Positions 25,241 through 34,425 are shown, counted from the stretch's first letter. The stretch: DNA of 64,000 nucleotides from an uncultured Sphingomonas sp. (GCF_936927845.1 NZ_CAKZHV010000058.1:189314-253313), one strand, 5' to 3'. Program-made: numbers and translations. The notes: generated from the letters alone by a model not told the origin.

Positions 25241-25746
25241 GGCAGCCGTCCTTCCATCAGCGCGTCGATCGACGTCTGCTCCAGCGCCGCGTGGAGCGCG
25301 AGCAATTCGCGCCGGACATGCGCGACGGCTCCCGGATCGGGTGCCTCGCCGCGGTACAGGTTGCGCACCAGCGCGGCATCGAGCGTCCCCTGCGCGATCC
25401 CCTCGCGATACGCACCCAGCCGTCCGCCCAGCATCCCCATCATCCGCCCGACGTGCTTGCCGACCACCATGTCGCCGAAGCCGATCTGACGCACCTGCGC
25501 GTCCATGTCGTCGACGAAGCGCTCGGTCAGCAACGCCGACGGCGCGGCTCCGTCGGGATCGCGCTCCAGCCGCAGCTGCACCATCGCCAGCACCGCCGCG
25601 ACCATGTCGAACCGCCCGTCGAGCGTGTCGGGCACCGCGCCGTCCAGATACCAATGCGGCGCGCGCGCGCGCGCGATCACCGCATCGTACAGCGGCAGTG
25701 CAGCGGCGCGATCACGCCCGGCGAACAGGGATTTGAGCCAGCCCAA
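25237..25746 (-). CDS. Cbp3-type ubiquinol-cytochrome c chaperone
   Basis: A 169-residue protein of the UQCC1/CBP3 family: LYDAVIARARAPHWYLDGAV, RFDMVAAVLAMVQLRLERD, then FVDDMDAQVRQIGFGDMVVG and MGMLGGRLGAYREGI. Mitochondrial Cbp3 assists cytochrome b maturation in complex III, and alphaproteobacterial copies are presumed to do likewise. It is first in a cbp3-yceD operon and divergent from bamE, a conserved alphaproteobacterial arrangement. Confidence 0.9.
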   Translation of the reverse strand: MGWLKSLFAGRDRAAALPLYDAVIARARAPHWYLDGAVPDTLDGRFDMVAAVLAMVQLRLERDPDGAAPSALLTERFVDDMDAQVRQIGFGDMVVGKHVGRMMGMLGGRLGAYREGIAQGTLDAALVRNLYRGEAPDPGAVAHVRRELLALHAALEQTSIDALMEGRLP

Positions 25747-25922
25747 GATATCTCAACACTTCAACAACAATGGCGTCGATGCGGGCGCGCTTGTGTCGCG
25801 CCCACGCCGGGCATATTGGGGGCAAAGGTCGCACCTGTCCACGTCCGGGCACTCGACCGTCCTCGTTGATGCGTGCTCGCGGGCGGGTGCGCACCCTCGA
25901 ACCCGAGTCCGCCGGAGAGTCC

Positions 25923-26399
25923 ATGCGTTTCCTTCTTCCTCTCGCCCTCACCGCCGGGCTGCTGGCCGCGGGCTGCACGCCGCTGCGCTCGCACCAGGGT
26001 TACATCGTCGACGCCGATCTGGTGAATTCGGTGCAGCCGGGGGTCGACAATCGCCAGTCAGTCCTGGCGACGCTGGGTCATCCGAGCTTCGCGAGTCAGT
26101 TCAACCAGGGCGACTGGTATTATATCGCGCGCGACAGCCGCAATCTCGCGTTCAACCCGCCTAAGGCGGTTGATCAGTTGACCATGCGGATCAGCTTCGA
26201 CGCCGCGGGTAACGTCACCGCGATCCGCAAGTCGGGCGTCGATCAGGTCGTCTCGATCGATCCGTCGAAGAAGACGACGCCGACTTTGGGCCGCAGCCGC
26301 AGTTTCTTCTCCGAACTGTTCGGCAACATCGGCGCGGTCGGTGCGCCTGGTGCGGGCGGCGGGGCTGGCGGGCGTCCGGGCGGTCGCGACCAGCCGTAA
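25923..26399 (+). CDS. bamE: Outer membrane assembly lipoprotein BamE
   Basis: A 158-residue lipoprotein: signal MRFLLPLALTAGLLAAGC with lipobox LAAGC, then the SmpA/OmlA fold (VNSVQPGVDNRQSVLATLGH, WYYIARDSRNLAF, RISFDAAGNVTAIRKSG). BamE is an outer membrane lipoprotein of the BAM complex that inserts beta-barrel proteins. The glycine-rich tail after residue 135 is probably unstructured. It is divergent from cbp3-yceD. The ATG at 25923 is the signal peptide start. Confidence 0.92.
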   Translation: MRFLLPLALTAGLLAAGCTPLRSHQGYIVDADLVNSVQPGVDNRQSVLATLGHPSFASQFNQGDWYYIARDSRNLAFNPPKAVDQLTMRISFDAAGNVTAIRKSGVDQVVSIDPSKKTTPTLGRSRSFFSELFGNIGAVGAPGAGGGAGGRPGGRDQP

Positions 26400-26551
26400 C
26401 GGCGTCGCCCCACGCCCGCCGGTCCCGCTGCACGCGCGAAGCTGTCGTTTCGCTGACGAATGCATTCCCGCGCGGTTCAGTCGCGCAGGGCTAATCCTCG
26501 CTTCATGCCCACTCGCCCGTTCGGCGAGGGGCCGTGAAGAGGAGCAAGTTG

Positions 26552-27103
26552 ATGCGTCGTCTGATCACCACCGCCATGCTCGCCGCCGTGGCATTGCCCG
26601 CGATCCCCACCGTCGCCACGGCGCAGTCGCGCGACGAGTTGCGGCGCGACCGCCAGGACATCCGCCGCGAGCAGCGCGATCTCGACCGTGCCTATCGCTA
26701 CGGCGATCGCGGCGACATCCGCGACCAGCGCGGCGACCTGCGCGAGGCGCGCCGGGAATATCGCGAGGACCTGCGCGGCCGCTACGGTGACCGTGGCCGC
26801 GATTGGCAGGGCGATCGCGGACGCGACTGGGGTCGTGGCGACTGGTCGGCCTACCGCCAGCAGAACCGCGCGCTCTACGCCCGTGGCAACTGGCGCGCGC
26901 CGTTCGGCTACCAGACGTTCCGGCCCGGTGTCCGCATCGCGCCCAACTTCTACGGGTCGCGCTACGTCATCAACGATCCGTGGCGCTACCGCCTGCCGCC
27001 GGCGCGCGGCTACACGCGCTGGGTGCGCCACTACAACGACGTGATCCTCGTCGACCCGCGCCGCGGCGTCGTGGTGGACGTGATCCGCAACTTCTACTGG
27101 TAA
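26552..27103 (+). CDS. RcnB-like periplasmic protein
   Basis: A 183-residue exported protein. A signal peptide (MRRLITTAMLAAVALPAIP, cut after ATA) is followed by a highly charged Arg/Asp/Tyr repeat region (about 25-95; RRDRQDIRREQRDLDRAYRY) and a C-terminal RcnB fold with YTRWVRHYNDVILVDPRRG and VVDVIRNFYW. E. coli RcnB is a periplasmic factor in Ni/Co homeostasis, but most members are of unknown role. The ATG at 26552 has an AGGAG upstream; a GTG at 26534 is in frame. It is monocistronic. Confidence 0.85.
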   Translation: MRRLITTAMLAAVALPAIPTVATAQSRDELRRDRQDIRREQRDLDRAYRYGDRGDIRDQRGDLREARREYREDLRGRYGDRGRDWQGDRGRDWGRGDWSAYRQQNRALYARGNWRAPFGYQTFRPGVRIAPNFYGSRYVINDPWRYRLPPARGYTRWVRHYNDVILVDPRRGVVVDVIRNFYW

Positions 27104-27450
27104 AGTGAGGATACGGCGCCGATCCCGGTCGGCGTCGCGCCCGGTTCGATACCGATCGGCCGCGCCGCTGGTTACGCGACGGCGCGGCCTGTACCGGCTT
27201 GGGAACGGTACCGGTCCCGAAAGGGGGATAAAGGGACCAAAATCGCGAACGCAGCCGCGCCGCTTTTGTTCTCCATCCCCCGATAGATTTCCCCTTGAAC
27301 ACGAACGGGGAGCGCGCACGACGCGCGATCACTGTACATCCGCGGCCCCGGACAATGATCGCCCGACGTCACAAAGCGTAAATTTCTCCGGCTTGTGCCC
27401 CGATCATGTATTTTGCAGATTTGTCGCGCGTAATTGGCGCGGGGGCACCA
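27104..27450. other. Intergenic region before the NfrB-like gene
   Basis: A 347-bp gap without a convincing gene. It holds small inverted repeats (GGTCCC at 27213-27218 with GGGACC at 27233-27238) and a run of moderate AT content just before the NfrB-like gene (27365-27440), where its promoter should lie. No clear -35/-10 pair could be chosen. Confidence 0.4.
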
Positions 27451-28824
27451 ATGGAAAGCGTTGTCACAGCGGGCCTCGCGGCCTGCGAGGTCGTGCTGCA
27501 CGAAACGATGCTGTTCGCCGCGATCATGTTCTTCATCGGCGGCATCGACGATCTGCTGGTCGACTTGGCGTATCTGTTCTGCCGCCAACCCGCCGGCCTC
27601 GTGACCGACCTGCCAGCCGGCGCGACACCGCCGCTCGCGATCTTCGTTGGCGCGTGGGACGAGCAGGCGGTGATCGGTGCGATGCTGACCGCGGCGCTCC
27701 GGCGGGTCGATTATCCCGATTACCGCATCTTCGTCGGCTGCTATCCAAACGACCCGGGCACGGTTGCGGCGGTACGCGCGGTGGCGGCGCACGACCCGCG
27801 CGTCCGGCTGGTGGTGGGTGAGCGCGCCGGTCCGACCACCAAGGCCGATTGCCTCAACACGCTGTGGCGCGCGCTCGAACGCGACGACGCGTGTGCGGGA
27901 CGACGAACGCGCGCGGTGATCCTCCACGACGCGGAGGACGTGCTTCATCCGTGCGAGCTGCGCGTGGTCGCGCATCACTTGGGCGACCACGCGCTGGTGC
28001 AATTGCCCGTCGTCCCGTTGATCGATCCCGCCGCACCGATGGTAACGGGGCATTACGCCGACGAGTTCGCGCTCGCGCACGCGATTGCCTTGCCGGTACG
28101 GAATGCGCTCGGCGCGGCGATGCCGCTCGCGGGCGTCGGCTGCGCGATCCGGCGCGACGCGCTCGACCGGCTCGCGCGTGCGACCGGTGACGCACCGTTC
28201 GAGCCTGCCAGCCTGACCGAAGATTACGAGCTCGGCCTGCGCGTCGCGGCGCTCGGCTTCAGCAGCCGCTTCGTGCGCGCGCGCGATGCGAACGGCACGC
28301 TGGTGGCGGTGCGCGCCTATTTCCCCGACACGGTCGCCGCCGCGGTGGTGCAGAAAGCGCGCTGGATGACGGGCATCGCGCTCGCCGGCTGGGATCGTAC
28401 CGGCTGGGGCGGTCGCTGGCGCCTCGTCGAATTGTGGATGCGCATGCGTGACCGGCGCGCGCCGCTCGCGGTCCTGACGCTCGCGGTCGGTTACCTGGCG
28501 CTCGTCGCCTGGGGCGTGTCGATGCTGGGTCACGCCTGGCTCGACAGCGCGCCGCCCGCGATCACCGATCTGCTCGCGGCCTTGTTGTCGATCAACGCCG
28601 CGCTGCTCGCGTGGCGGCTTCTGGTGCGCGCGCGCGCCACCGCGCACGAACATGGCTGGCGCGAGGGGCTGCGATCGGTGCCGCGCGCGGTGCTGGGCAA
28701 CGTCATCGCGCTGCTCGCCGCCAGGCGCGCGGTGTGGCGCTACATGGGCATGCTGGCGGGCCGCGCACCGCGCTGGGACAAGACCGCGCATCGCTTCCCC
28801 GCAGCGCTGCCCGGCCCGGCATGA
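27451..28824 (+). CDS. NfrB-like membrane glycosyltransferase (GT2)
   Basis: A 457-residue protein with an N-terminal membrane helix (MLFAAIMFFIGGIDDLLVDL), a cytoplasmic GT2 domain and two C-terminal helices. GT2 marks are HDAEDVLHPCELRVV (DxD-like), GVGCAIRRDAL, TEDYELGLRVA and the QxxRW motif in QKARWMTGIALAGW. It matches NfrB, the inner membrane synthase of the exopolysaccharide used by phage N4 in E. coli. The E. coli protein has an additional C-terminal c-di-GMP-binding MshEN domain that is absent here. The start at 27451 has GGGGG upstream; an ATG at 27406 is in frame. It overlaps the next gene (ATGA). Confidence 0.85.
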   Translation: MESVVTAGLAACEVVLHETMLFAAIMFFIGGIDDLLVDLAYLFCRQPAGLVTDLPAGATPPLAIFVGAWDEQAVIGAMLTAALRRVDYPDYRIFVGCYPNDPGTVAAVRAVAAHDPRVRLVVGERAGPTTKADCLNTLWRALERDDACAGRRTRAVILHDAEDVLHPCELRVVAHHLGDHALVQLPVVPLIDPAAPMVTGHYADEFALAHAIALPVRNALGAAMPLAGVGCAIRRDALDRLARATGDAPFEPASLTEDYELGLRVAALGFSSRFVRARDANGTLVAVRAYFPDTVAAAVVQKARWMTGIALAGWDRTGWGGRWRLVELWMRMRDRRAPLAVLTLAVGYLALVAWGVSMLGHAWLDSAPPAITDLLAALLSINAALLAWRLLVRARATAHEHGWREGLRSVPRAVLGNVIALLAARRAVWRYMGMLAGRAPRWDKTAHRFPAALPGPA

Positions 28825-29888
28825 ACGCGCGCGGGATGCTCGCGCGCGGCATCGGCGGCGAGGGGCGTCCCCTGCGCTTCCTGATGCTGGTGGTCGGCGG
28901 CTGGAGCGGCGCGCGCATCGCGCTGCTGTGGCCCGATCCCGCGCTCGATCGGGTCGTCGCGGCACGGCGCATCGCCGCCGCATCCCCCGCCAGGCAACCC
29001 GCGCCGGCGCCGCTGATCGCGCTCGGCAGCGCTGCCGCGTCGACGATCGCGCGCCTGTCGCTGCCGCGCGAGACTGCGATCGTCACCCTCGCGCGCCGCG
29101 ACCGTGCCACACCCTTGGTGGCGACAGCACCTGCACGCCGCATCTCACCCCCGCTCGTCCCCGTGATCGCAACCGTTGCCTCCGCGCCAATTGCGCCGCT
29201 TCTCGATGCTCAAGCAGGCGGCGACGCGGCGCAACCGGTCGCGGCCACGCTGCCGCGCCGCGCGCGCTGGTCCGGCAGCGGGTGGGCGCTGGTCCGCGGC
29301 AGCGGCGCGGCCGGCGGGGTCGCGACGCCGCAACTGGGCGGCGGTCAGGTCGGCGCGCGTCTTGCCTACCGACTCGATCGAAGCGGTCGCGTGGCGGCGG
29401 TGGCGCGTGTCGCCGCCGCGCTCGGTACGCGCCAGCAGGAAGCCGCGCTGGGCGTCGAATGGCAGCCGACGCGCCTGCCGGTCCGGCTCGTCGCCGAACA
29501 GCGGATCGGTGTCGCCGGCATCCGCGGCGGCCCCGCGCTGGGGCTCGTCGGCGGCGTCGGCGCGCTGCCGCTCGGCGCTGGCCTGCAAGCGGATGGCTAC
29601 GCGCAGGCGGGGGTCGTCGCGCGTAACCGTGCCGATGGTTACGTCGACGGCGCCCTGGTGATCGCGCGACCGGTGGTGACGCGCGACGCCATGCACGTCG
29701 AACTGGGCGTCGGCGCCTGGGGCGCGGCGCAGCGCCGCGCATCGCGGCTCGATCTCGGCCCCGCGGCGATCGTGGTGCTGCCGGTCGACCGCCGCGCGAT
29801 CCGCATCGGGATACAATGGCGCGAGCGCGTGGCCGGCAACGCCCGGCCGGGATCGGGTGCGGTGCTGTCGCTCGGTACCGATTTCTGA
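28821..29888 (+). CDS. Barrel-like partner of the NfrB-like synthase
   Basis: A 355-residue protein with an N-terminal hydrophobic segment (LRFLMLVVGGWSGARIALLW), a low-complexity Ala/Pro/Arg linker to about residue 140, and a C-terminal part of short alternating strands (WSGSGWALVRGSGAAGG; GGGQVGARLAYRLDRSGRVA; LGVEWQPTRLPVRLVAEQRI) ending SLGTDF. This resembles the C-terminal domain of the outer membrane receptor NfrA. The TPR-rich N-terminus of NfrA is missing. Translational coupling to the synthase suggests a role in export of the same polysaccharide. The homology is inferred from pattern and context only. Confidence 0.55.
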   Translation: MNARGMLARGIGGEGRPLRFLMLVVGGWSGARIALLWPDPALDRVVAARRIAAASPARQPAPAPLIALGSAAASTIARLSLPRETAIVTLARRDRATPLVATAPARRISPPLVPVIATVASAPIAPLLDAQAGGDAAQPVAATLPRRARWSGSGWALVRGSGAAGGVATPQLGGGQVGARLAYRLDRSGRVAAVARVAAALGTRQQEAALGVEWQPTRLPVRLVAEQRIGVAGIRGGPALGLVGGVGALPLGAGLQADGYAQAGVVARNRADGYVDGALVIARPVVTRDAMHVELGVGAWGAAQRRASRLDLGPAAIVVLPVDRRAIRIGIQWRERVAGNARPGSGAVLSLGTDF

Positions 29889-29954
29889 CGTGACGAAGGC
29901 GTGGTGCGCCGCCCGCGGCTATCGCGCCCGGCGGTAAACGACTAACCCGGCGCC

Positions 29955-30869
29955 ATGGACGTCTACCTGCCGATCGCGAACCTGTCGGTGAACGCGCTGG
30001 TGATGATCGCGCTGGGCGCGGGCGTCGGACTTCTGTCGGGAATGTTCGGCGTCGGCGGCGGCTTCCTGACCACGCCGCTGTTGATCGTCTACGGCATCCC
30101 GCCGACCGTCGCGGCGGCCTCGGCGGCGAGCCAGGTGACCGGGGCGAGCGTGTCGGGCGTGTTCGCGCATTTCCGCCGCGGCGGCGTCGACGTGAAGATG
30201 GGCGCGATCCTGGTGGCGGGCGGCGTGGTCGGATCGATGGTCGGCGCGTTCCTGTTCCGCTTCCTGCAGGCGTCGGGGCAGATCGATACGGTGATCGGCA
30301 TCATCTACGTCGTGCTGCTCGGCTGGATCGGCACGTTGATGGCGACGGAGGCGATCCGCTCGATCCGCGTGCTGCATGGTGCCGCCGCATCCCGCCCGCG
30401 CCGCCGCCGCCATCACCCGCTGGTCGCGAGCCTGCCGTGGCGGACGCGCTTCTACGCCTCGGGGCTCTACATCTCGCCGCTCGCGCCGCTGCTGCTCGGG
30501 CTCGGGGTCGGCATGCTCACCGTGCTGCTGGGGGTGGGCGGCGGGTTCATCCTGGTGCCGGCGATGATCTACCTGCTCGGCATGGCGACCAGTGTCGTCG
30601 TTGGCACCTCGCTGTTCCAGACGCTGTTCGTGACGATGGTGGCGACGATGGTTCACGCCACCACCACCAAGGCGGTCGACATCGTGCTGGCCGGGTTGTT
30701 GCTGGTCGGATCGGTCGCGGGTGCGCAGATCGGCGCACGCTTTGCCAATCGTGCGCGGCCCGAATATCTGCGGCTCGCCCTCGCGGTCGTCGTGCTGCTG
30801 GTGTGCCTGCGCGTCGCGCTCGGCCTCGCCTGGCGCCCGGACGAGATCTACACGGTTGAACTGTCGTGA
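29955..30869 (+). CDS. TauE/SafE family sulfite exporter-like permease
   Basis: A 304-residue integral membrane protein with about eight helices and the duplicated family signature: GLLSGMFGVGGGFLTTPLL near the N-terminus and TVLLGVGGGFILVPAMIYLL in the second half. A basic loop (ASRPRRRRHHPL) separates the halves. Family members export or import sulfite, sulfoacetate and similar anions; the substrate here is unknown. The next gene starts inside its stop codon region (GTGA), a pairing that recurs in alphaproteobacteria. Confidence 0.88.
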   Translation: MDVYLPIANLSVNALVMIALGAGVGLLSGMFGVGGGFLTTPLLIVYGIPPTVAAASAASQVTGASVSGVFAHFRRGGVDVKMGAILVAGGVVGSMVGAFLFRFLQASGQIDTVIGIIYVVLLGWIGTLMATEAIRSIRVLHGAAASRPRRRRHHPLVASLPWRTRFYASGLYISPLAPLLLGLGVGMLTVLLGVGGGFILVPAMIYLLGMATSVVVGTSLFQTLFVTMVATMVHATTTKAVDIVLAGLLLVGSVAGAQIGARFANRARPEYLRLALAVVVLLVCLRVALGLAWRPDEIYTVELS

Positions 30870-31636
30870 AGCGTGCGCGCGCCCGCTTGGCGCTGCTGCT
30901 CGCCGCGCCGCTGGTGATGGGGCAGGCGAAACCCGTGCTCGTTCCCGACGTGTCGCAGCGCGATATCGAGATCAAGTACAGCTTCACCGGCGCGGAATTG
31001 CTGCTGTTCGGTGCGATCCTCTATCCCGGCGGTCGCCTGCCCGAGCCCGGCCACCGCACCGATGTTGCGATCGTGCTGAAAGGCCCGGCGCAGTCGATCA
31101 TCATCCGCGAAAAGGAAAAGGTCGCCGGCATCTGGGTCAATGCGGAGGCGCTGCGCTACCGCTCGGCACCGTCCTTCTACGCCATTGCCTCGTCGCGCCC
31201 GATCGCCGCGCTCGTAGATGCGCGCACCCGCGCGATCTACGAACTGGGGCTCGACAGCCTGCAACTCTCGCCCGCCTCCGCCGCGCCGTCGGTGGTACAG
31301 GACCGCTTCACCCGCGGACTGGTCGAGCAGCGCCGCCGCACCGGCTTGTTCGTCGAGGCACCCGGCGCGGTCGAGATCACCGGCGGCGTGCTCTACCGCG
31401 CGCGCCTGACCATCCCCGCGCGCGTGCCGACCGGGCGCTTCACCGCAGAAACCTTCCTGATCCGCGACGGGCGCGTACTCGCCGCCGCGGTGCGCGACAT
31501 CGACGTGCGCAAGACCGGGTTCGAGCGGTTCGTGACGCGCGCCGCCGATCGCCACGCGATCCTCTACGGCCTGACCGCGGTCGCCTTGTCGGCCTTGCTC
31601 GGCTGGGGCGCGGGGCGGATCGCGCGTAGGACGTAG
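30866..31636 (+). CDS. TIGR02186 family membrane protein
   Basis: A 256-residue protein with a signal peptide or N-anchor (ARLALLLAAPLVMGQA), a beta-rich extracytoplasmic domain (SQRDIEIKYSFTGAELLLFG; DVAIVLKGPAQSIIIREKEK; GIWVNAEALRYRSAPSFYAI) and one C-terminal helix (ILYGLTAVALSALLGWGAG). This is the alphaproteobacterial TIGR02186 family, encoded beside TauE-type permeases. It is thought to be an accessory protein of the transporter, but no activity is shown. It starts with GTG and overlaps the permease gene by 4 bases. Confidence 0.85.
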   Translation: MKRARARLALLLAAPLVMGQAKPVLVPDVSQRDIEIKYSFTGAELLLFGAILYPGGRLPEPGHRTDVAIVLKGPAQSIIIREKEKVAGIWVNAEALRYRSAPSFYAIASSRPIAALVDARTRAIYELGLDSLQLSPASAAPSVVQDRFTRGLVEQRRRTGLFVEAPGAVEITGGVLYRARLTIPARVPTGRFTAETFLIRDGRVLAAAVRDIDVRKTGFERFVTRAADRHAILYGLTAVALSALLGWGAGRIARRT

Positions 31637-31724
31637 ATCACGCACGTATCCCTCCGCTTCGGACGCAATTACCCAAAATTTACACCTGCCCGTTATCGCT
31701 GTCAGGCATGATCGGCGTACCTGC

Positions 31725-33386
31725 ATGAACGACCAGCCTTCCTCCCACGTCTTCGCGCAAGCGATGGCGGCTCCCGGCGGCATCGCCTCGCCCGCAGAGC
31801 CGATCGGCTACGTGCTCGAGGTCGCGGGATCGCGCAGCGAGGTGGTGCTCGACATTGCCGCGCTGACGCCGCTCGCCGCCAGCACTGACGCCGTGCTCGC
31901 GAGCGCGGGGCAGGTCGGCGGCCAGCTCAAGGTGCGCATCGGCCAGGCGTGGTTGATCGCCAGCATCCGCTCGCTCCAACTCGCCCCCGGTGCCGCCGGG
32001 CAGATCGTCGCCGCGGTCGATTTCCTCGGTGAGGGCGATGAGGAGCGGCTGACCCGCCGCTTGTTCAACTTCCGCCGCGGCGTCACCCGCTACCCGATGC
32101 CGGGCACCGAGGTGTTTCCCGTCACCGCCGACGATCTGGCGCAGGTCTATGCCGCCGACGATCGCAGCGTGATCGAGGTCGGGCACGTCTACCCGACCGA
32201 TCACGTCCGCAGCGCGTTGTTCGTCGATGCGATGCTCGGCAAGCATTTCGCGCTGCTGGGTTCCACCGGTACCGGCAAGTCGACCGCCGCCGCGCTGATC
32301 CTCCACCGCATCTGCGAAATGGCGCCGCAGGGCCATATCGTGATGATCGACCCGCACGGCGAATATGCCGCGGCGTTTCGCGACAATGGCGCGCTGCACG
32401 ACGTCAACAACCTTCAGATGCCTTATTGGCTGATGAACTTCGAGGAACATTGCGAGGTGTTCCTCACCTCCTCGGGCGCCGATCGGCAGGTCGATGCCGA
32501 CATCCTCGCCAAATGCCTGCTCGCCTCGCGCGCCAAGGGGCGAGTGGGGCAGGAGATCCCCAAACTCACCGTCGACGCGCCGGTGCCCTATCTGCTCAGC
32601 GACCTGTTGCAGCTGATCCAGCAGGAGATGGGCAAGATGGACCGCGCCGGCTCCACCGCGCCCTACCTCAGGCTCAAGACCAAGATCGAGGAGATCAAGG
32701 CCGATCCGCGCTTCGGTTTCATGTTCTCCGGCATGCTCGTCGCCGACACGATGGCGGCGTTCGTGTCGCGCATCTTCCGCCTGCCCGGCGGCGGCAAGCC
32801 GATCTCGATCATCGACGTGTCGGGCGTGCCGAGCGAGATCACCTCCGTCGTCGTCGCGGTGCTCAGCCGCATGGTGTTCGACTTCGCGATCTGGTCGCGT
32901 AACGAGCCGCAGCGCCCGATCCTGCTGGTCTGCGAGGAGGCGCACCGCTACGTCCCCTCCGACCGCGAGCGCCAGGGCGCGGTGTCGCGCATCCTAAGCC
33001 GCATCGCCAAGGAAGGCCGCAAATACGGCGTCTCGCTGGGCCTGATCACGCAGCGTCCGTCCGATCTCGCCGAAGGCGTGCTGTCGCAGTGCGGCACGAT
33101 CATCGCGATGCGGCTCAACAACGAGCGCGATCAGGCGTTCGTCCGCGCCGCCATGCCCGAGGGCGCACGGGGCTTTCTTGATTCGATCCCCGCGCTCAGG
33201 AACCGCGAGTGCATCATCTGCGGCGAGGGCGTGTCGATCCCCGTCCGCGTCGCGCTCGACACGCTCGAACCCGCGAAGCGCCCGGCATCGGCCGACCCCG
33301 TCTTCACCGAATTGTGGCGCGAGGTCGGCGGCGAGGATCAGATCGTCCAGCGCGTCATCCAACGCTGGCGCGCGCAGGGGCGGTAA
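31725..33386 (+). CDS. HerA-like DUF87 ATPase
   Basis: A 553-residue HerA/FtsK-superfamily ATPase. The N-terminal beta-barrel HAS domain covers about 1-150 (RIGQAWLIASIRSLQLAPGA). Walker A is LLGSTGTGKSTAAALILHRI, followed by HIVMIDPHGEYAAAF. Walker B is ILLVCEEAHRYVP, and the C-terminal motifs are KYGVSLGLITQRPSDLAEGV and MRLNNERDQ. Archaeal HerA with NurA resects DNA ends; bacterial orphans are of unknown role, some in defence. No NurA or SIR2-type partner is adjacent here. It is monocistronic. Confidence 0.85.
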   Translation: MNDQPSSHVFAQAMAAPGGIASPAEPIGYVLEVAGSRSEVVLDIAALTPLAASTDAVLASAGQVGGQLKVRIGQAWLIASIRSLQLAPGAAGQIVAAVDFLGEGDEERLTRRLFNFRRGVTRYPMPGTEVFPVTADDLAQVYAADDRSVIEVGHVYPTDHVRSALFVDAMLGKHFALLGSTGTGKSTAAALILHRICEMAPQGHIVMIDPHGEYAAAFRDNGALHDVNNLQMPYWLMNFEEHCEVFLTSSGADRQVDADILAKCLLASRAKGRVGQEIPKLTVDAPVPYLLSDLLQLIQQEMGKMDRAGSTAPYLRLKTKIEEIKADPRFGFMFSGMLVADTMAAFVSRIFRLPGGGKPISIIDVSGVPSEITSVVVAVLSRMVFDFAIWSRNEPQRPILLVCEEAHRYVPSDRERQGAVSRILSRIAKEGRKYGVSLGLITQRPSDLAEGVLSQCGTIIAMRLNNERDQAFVRAAMPEGARGFLDSIPALRNRECIICGEGVSIPVRVALDTLEPAKRPASADPVFTELWREVGGEDQIVQRVIQRWRAQGR

Positions 33387-33403
33387 CTAGGGCCGGTGGT
33401 TCG

Positions 33404-33477
33404 AATGTCCGCTTTTGGTGGGAAGCGGACGTTCACCGATCATCAGCCCTCCGTTGCATTGTGGGCGTGAGCGGACG
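33404..33477 (+). repeat. Diverged intergenic repeat, left copy
   Basis: It starts AATGTCCGCTTTTGGTGGGA and runs into AAGCGGACGTT, an 11-base inverted repeat with one wobble. It ends GCATTGTGGGCG (33456-33467) followed by AGCGGAC. A related unit in the same orientation lies at 34600-34660, on the other side of an AT-rich gene. I recognise the AATGTCCGCTTT...AAGCGGACGTT core as a type of intergenic repeat seen in sphingomonads. Confidence 0.55.
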
Positions 33478-33666
33478 TTCTGCCCTTAAGGGGGTGGCGG
33501 TCGTGATAACCATTGTGACGAGTTGCATCTCCGCCGTGCAGAAAGAGGCAACTACTACCGCACCGGGGAAAGCCGGCTGAGCAAGCCAGTTAGATAATTT
33601 TTTATCCCGCCACAGGAGGGTCGCGGCATAAAGCCGTGGTACCGAGACCGAGAGGGATATTTAGCG

Positions 33667-34425
33667 CTATCTTTTAAACTCACGCGAACGAAGATTTACC
33701 AGCGTCGACGGCTCCCGCGGATTGGGCACGTAGACACCGGTAAGCGGGCCAGGCTGGGTGCTGGAAGCGCTGTCAGACGCGCGCTGGTCAAGATCGCCAC
33801 TGCTGATTGGCAAGTACGATGCATATACGTGCTTAATAATAACGCGGTTTTTACCAAGTTTGTATTCCTTCCCGACTTGCAGAACAGTAGCCACTTTGCG
33901 CGCGCTACCCGGTACGAATATCAAATAAGGGCAAACTGTTTGGGGTGGCGGGAGTTTGGACAGGTAAGAACCGGGTTCGGACCGGCGAGATTGAGGTTCG
34001 GGCCGACAAATCTCGATCGGCCTTCCCGCATTGAGTTTGACAGCATCTGCATGACGCTCCGTAAATGTCCGAGCGCGAGCTGATTTCGTGTGTCCGGTGC
34101 CTATAATACCATCTACCGTAAAGACAATTGTATCCCAGGTTTCCACCTCTCCTCGATATACAGCACGAAACAGAGCAAATATGTCACCCGCTTGTCCCAC
34201 AGGAAGGCGCAAGGCATTGCCCTTAACCCTGATAAACGAGGGTGTGATACCACTATCCTTGGTCGTTATTAACCAATCTTCTGACGCCTTGGCTTTGCGA
34301 CCATTTACTATTGCATAGAGGTCGAGACGGAGAACGCTTGCGTGAACACCCGGCGAGCACGATGTAATACAACCCAAGATTGCCATAAGTGGATATACTC
34401 GCCACAGGCATTGCCGTGCTTTCAT
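33667..34425 (-). CDS. AT-rich putative lipoprotein, probably acquired
   Basis: A 252-residue protein with no family I recognise. The N-terminus (MKARQCLWRVYPLMAILGCI, then TSCSPG) looks like a lipoprotein signal with lipobox ITSC. The rest is mostly beta-type (LRLDLYAIVNGRKAKASEDW; FALFRAVYRGEVETWDTIVF; VGKEYKLGKNRVIIKHVYAS). Its base composition and codon use are far more AT-rich than every neighbour, and diverged repeats flank it. A palindrome lies about 80 bp upstream. It is probably a horizontally acquired single-gene islet; the function cannot be assigned. Confidence 0.6.
   Translation of the reverse strand: MKARQCLWRVYPLMAILGCITSCSPGVHASVLRLDLYAIVNGRKAKASEDWLITTKDSGITPSFIRVKGNALRLPVGQAGDIFALFRAVYRGEVETWDTIVFTVDGIIGTGHTKSARARTFTERHADAVKLNAGRPIEICRPEPQSRRSEPGSYLSKLPPPQTVCPYLIFVPGSARKVATVLQVGKEYKLGKNRVIIKHVYASYLPISSGDLDQRASDSASSTQPGPLTGVYVPNPREPSTLVNLRSREFKR

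Noticed and set aside
27201..27240. GGAAC near 27203 as an EcfG promoter for the NfrB-like gene
   Set aside because: No CGTT-like -10 at 16-17 bases and over 240 bp from the gene start.
27172..28983. A 603-codon minus-strand frame over the NfrB-like gene
   Set aside because: Arg/Ala/His-rich antisense frame without family motifs; the plus strand has clear GT2 motifs.
33391..33412. A GGTTCGAAT stretch resembling a tRNA T-loop
   Set aside because: No acceptor stem, anticodon arm or CCA context; it belongs to the intergenic inverted repeat that follows.
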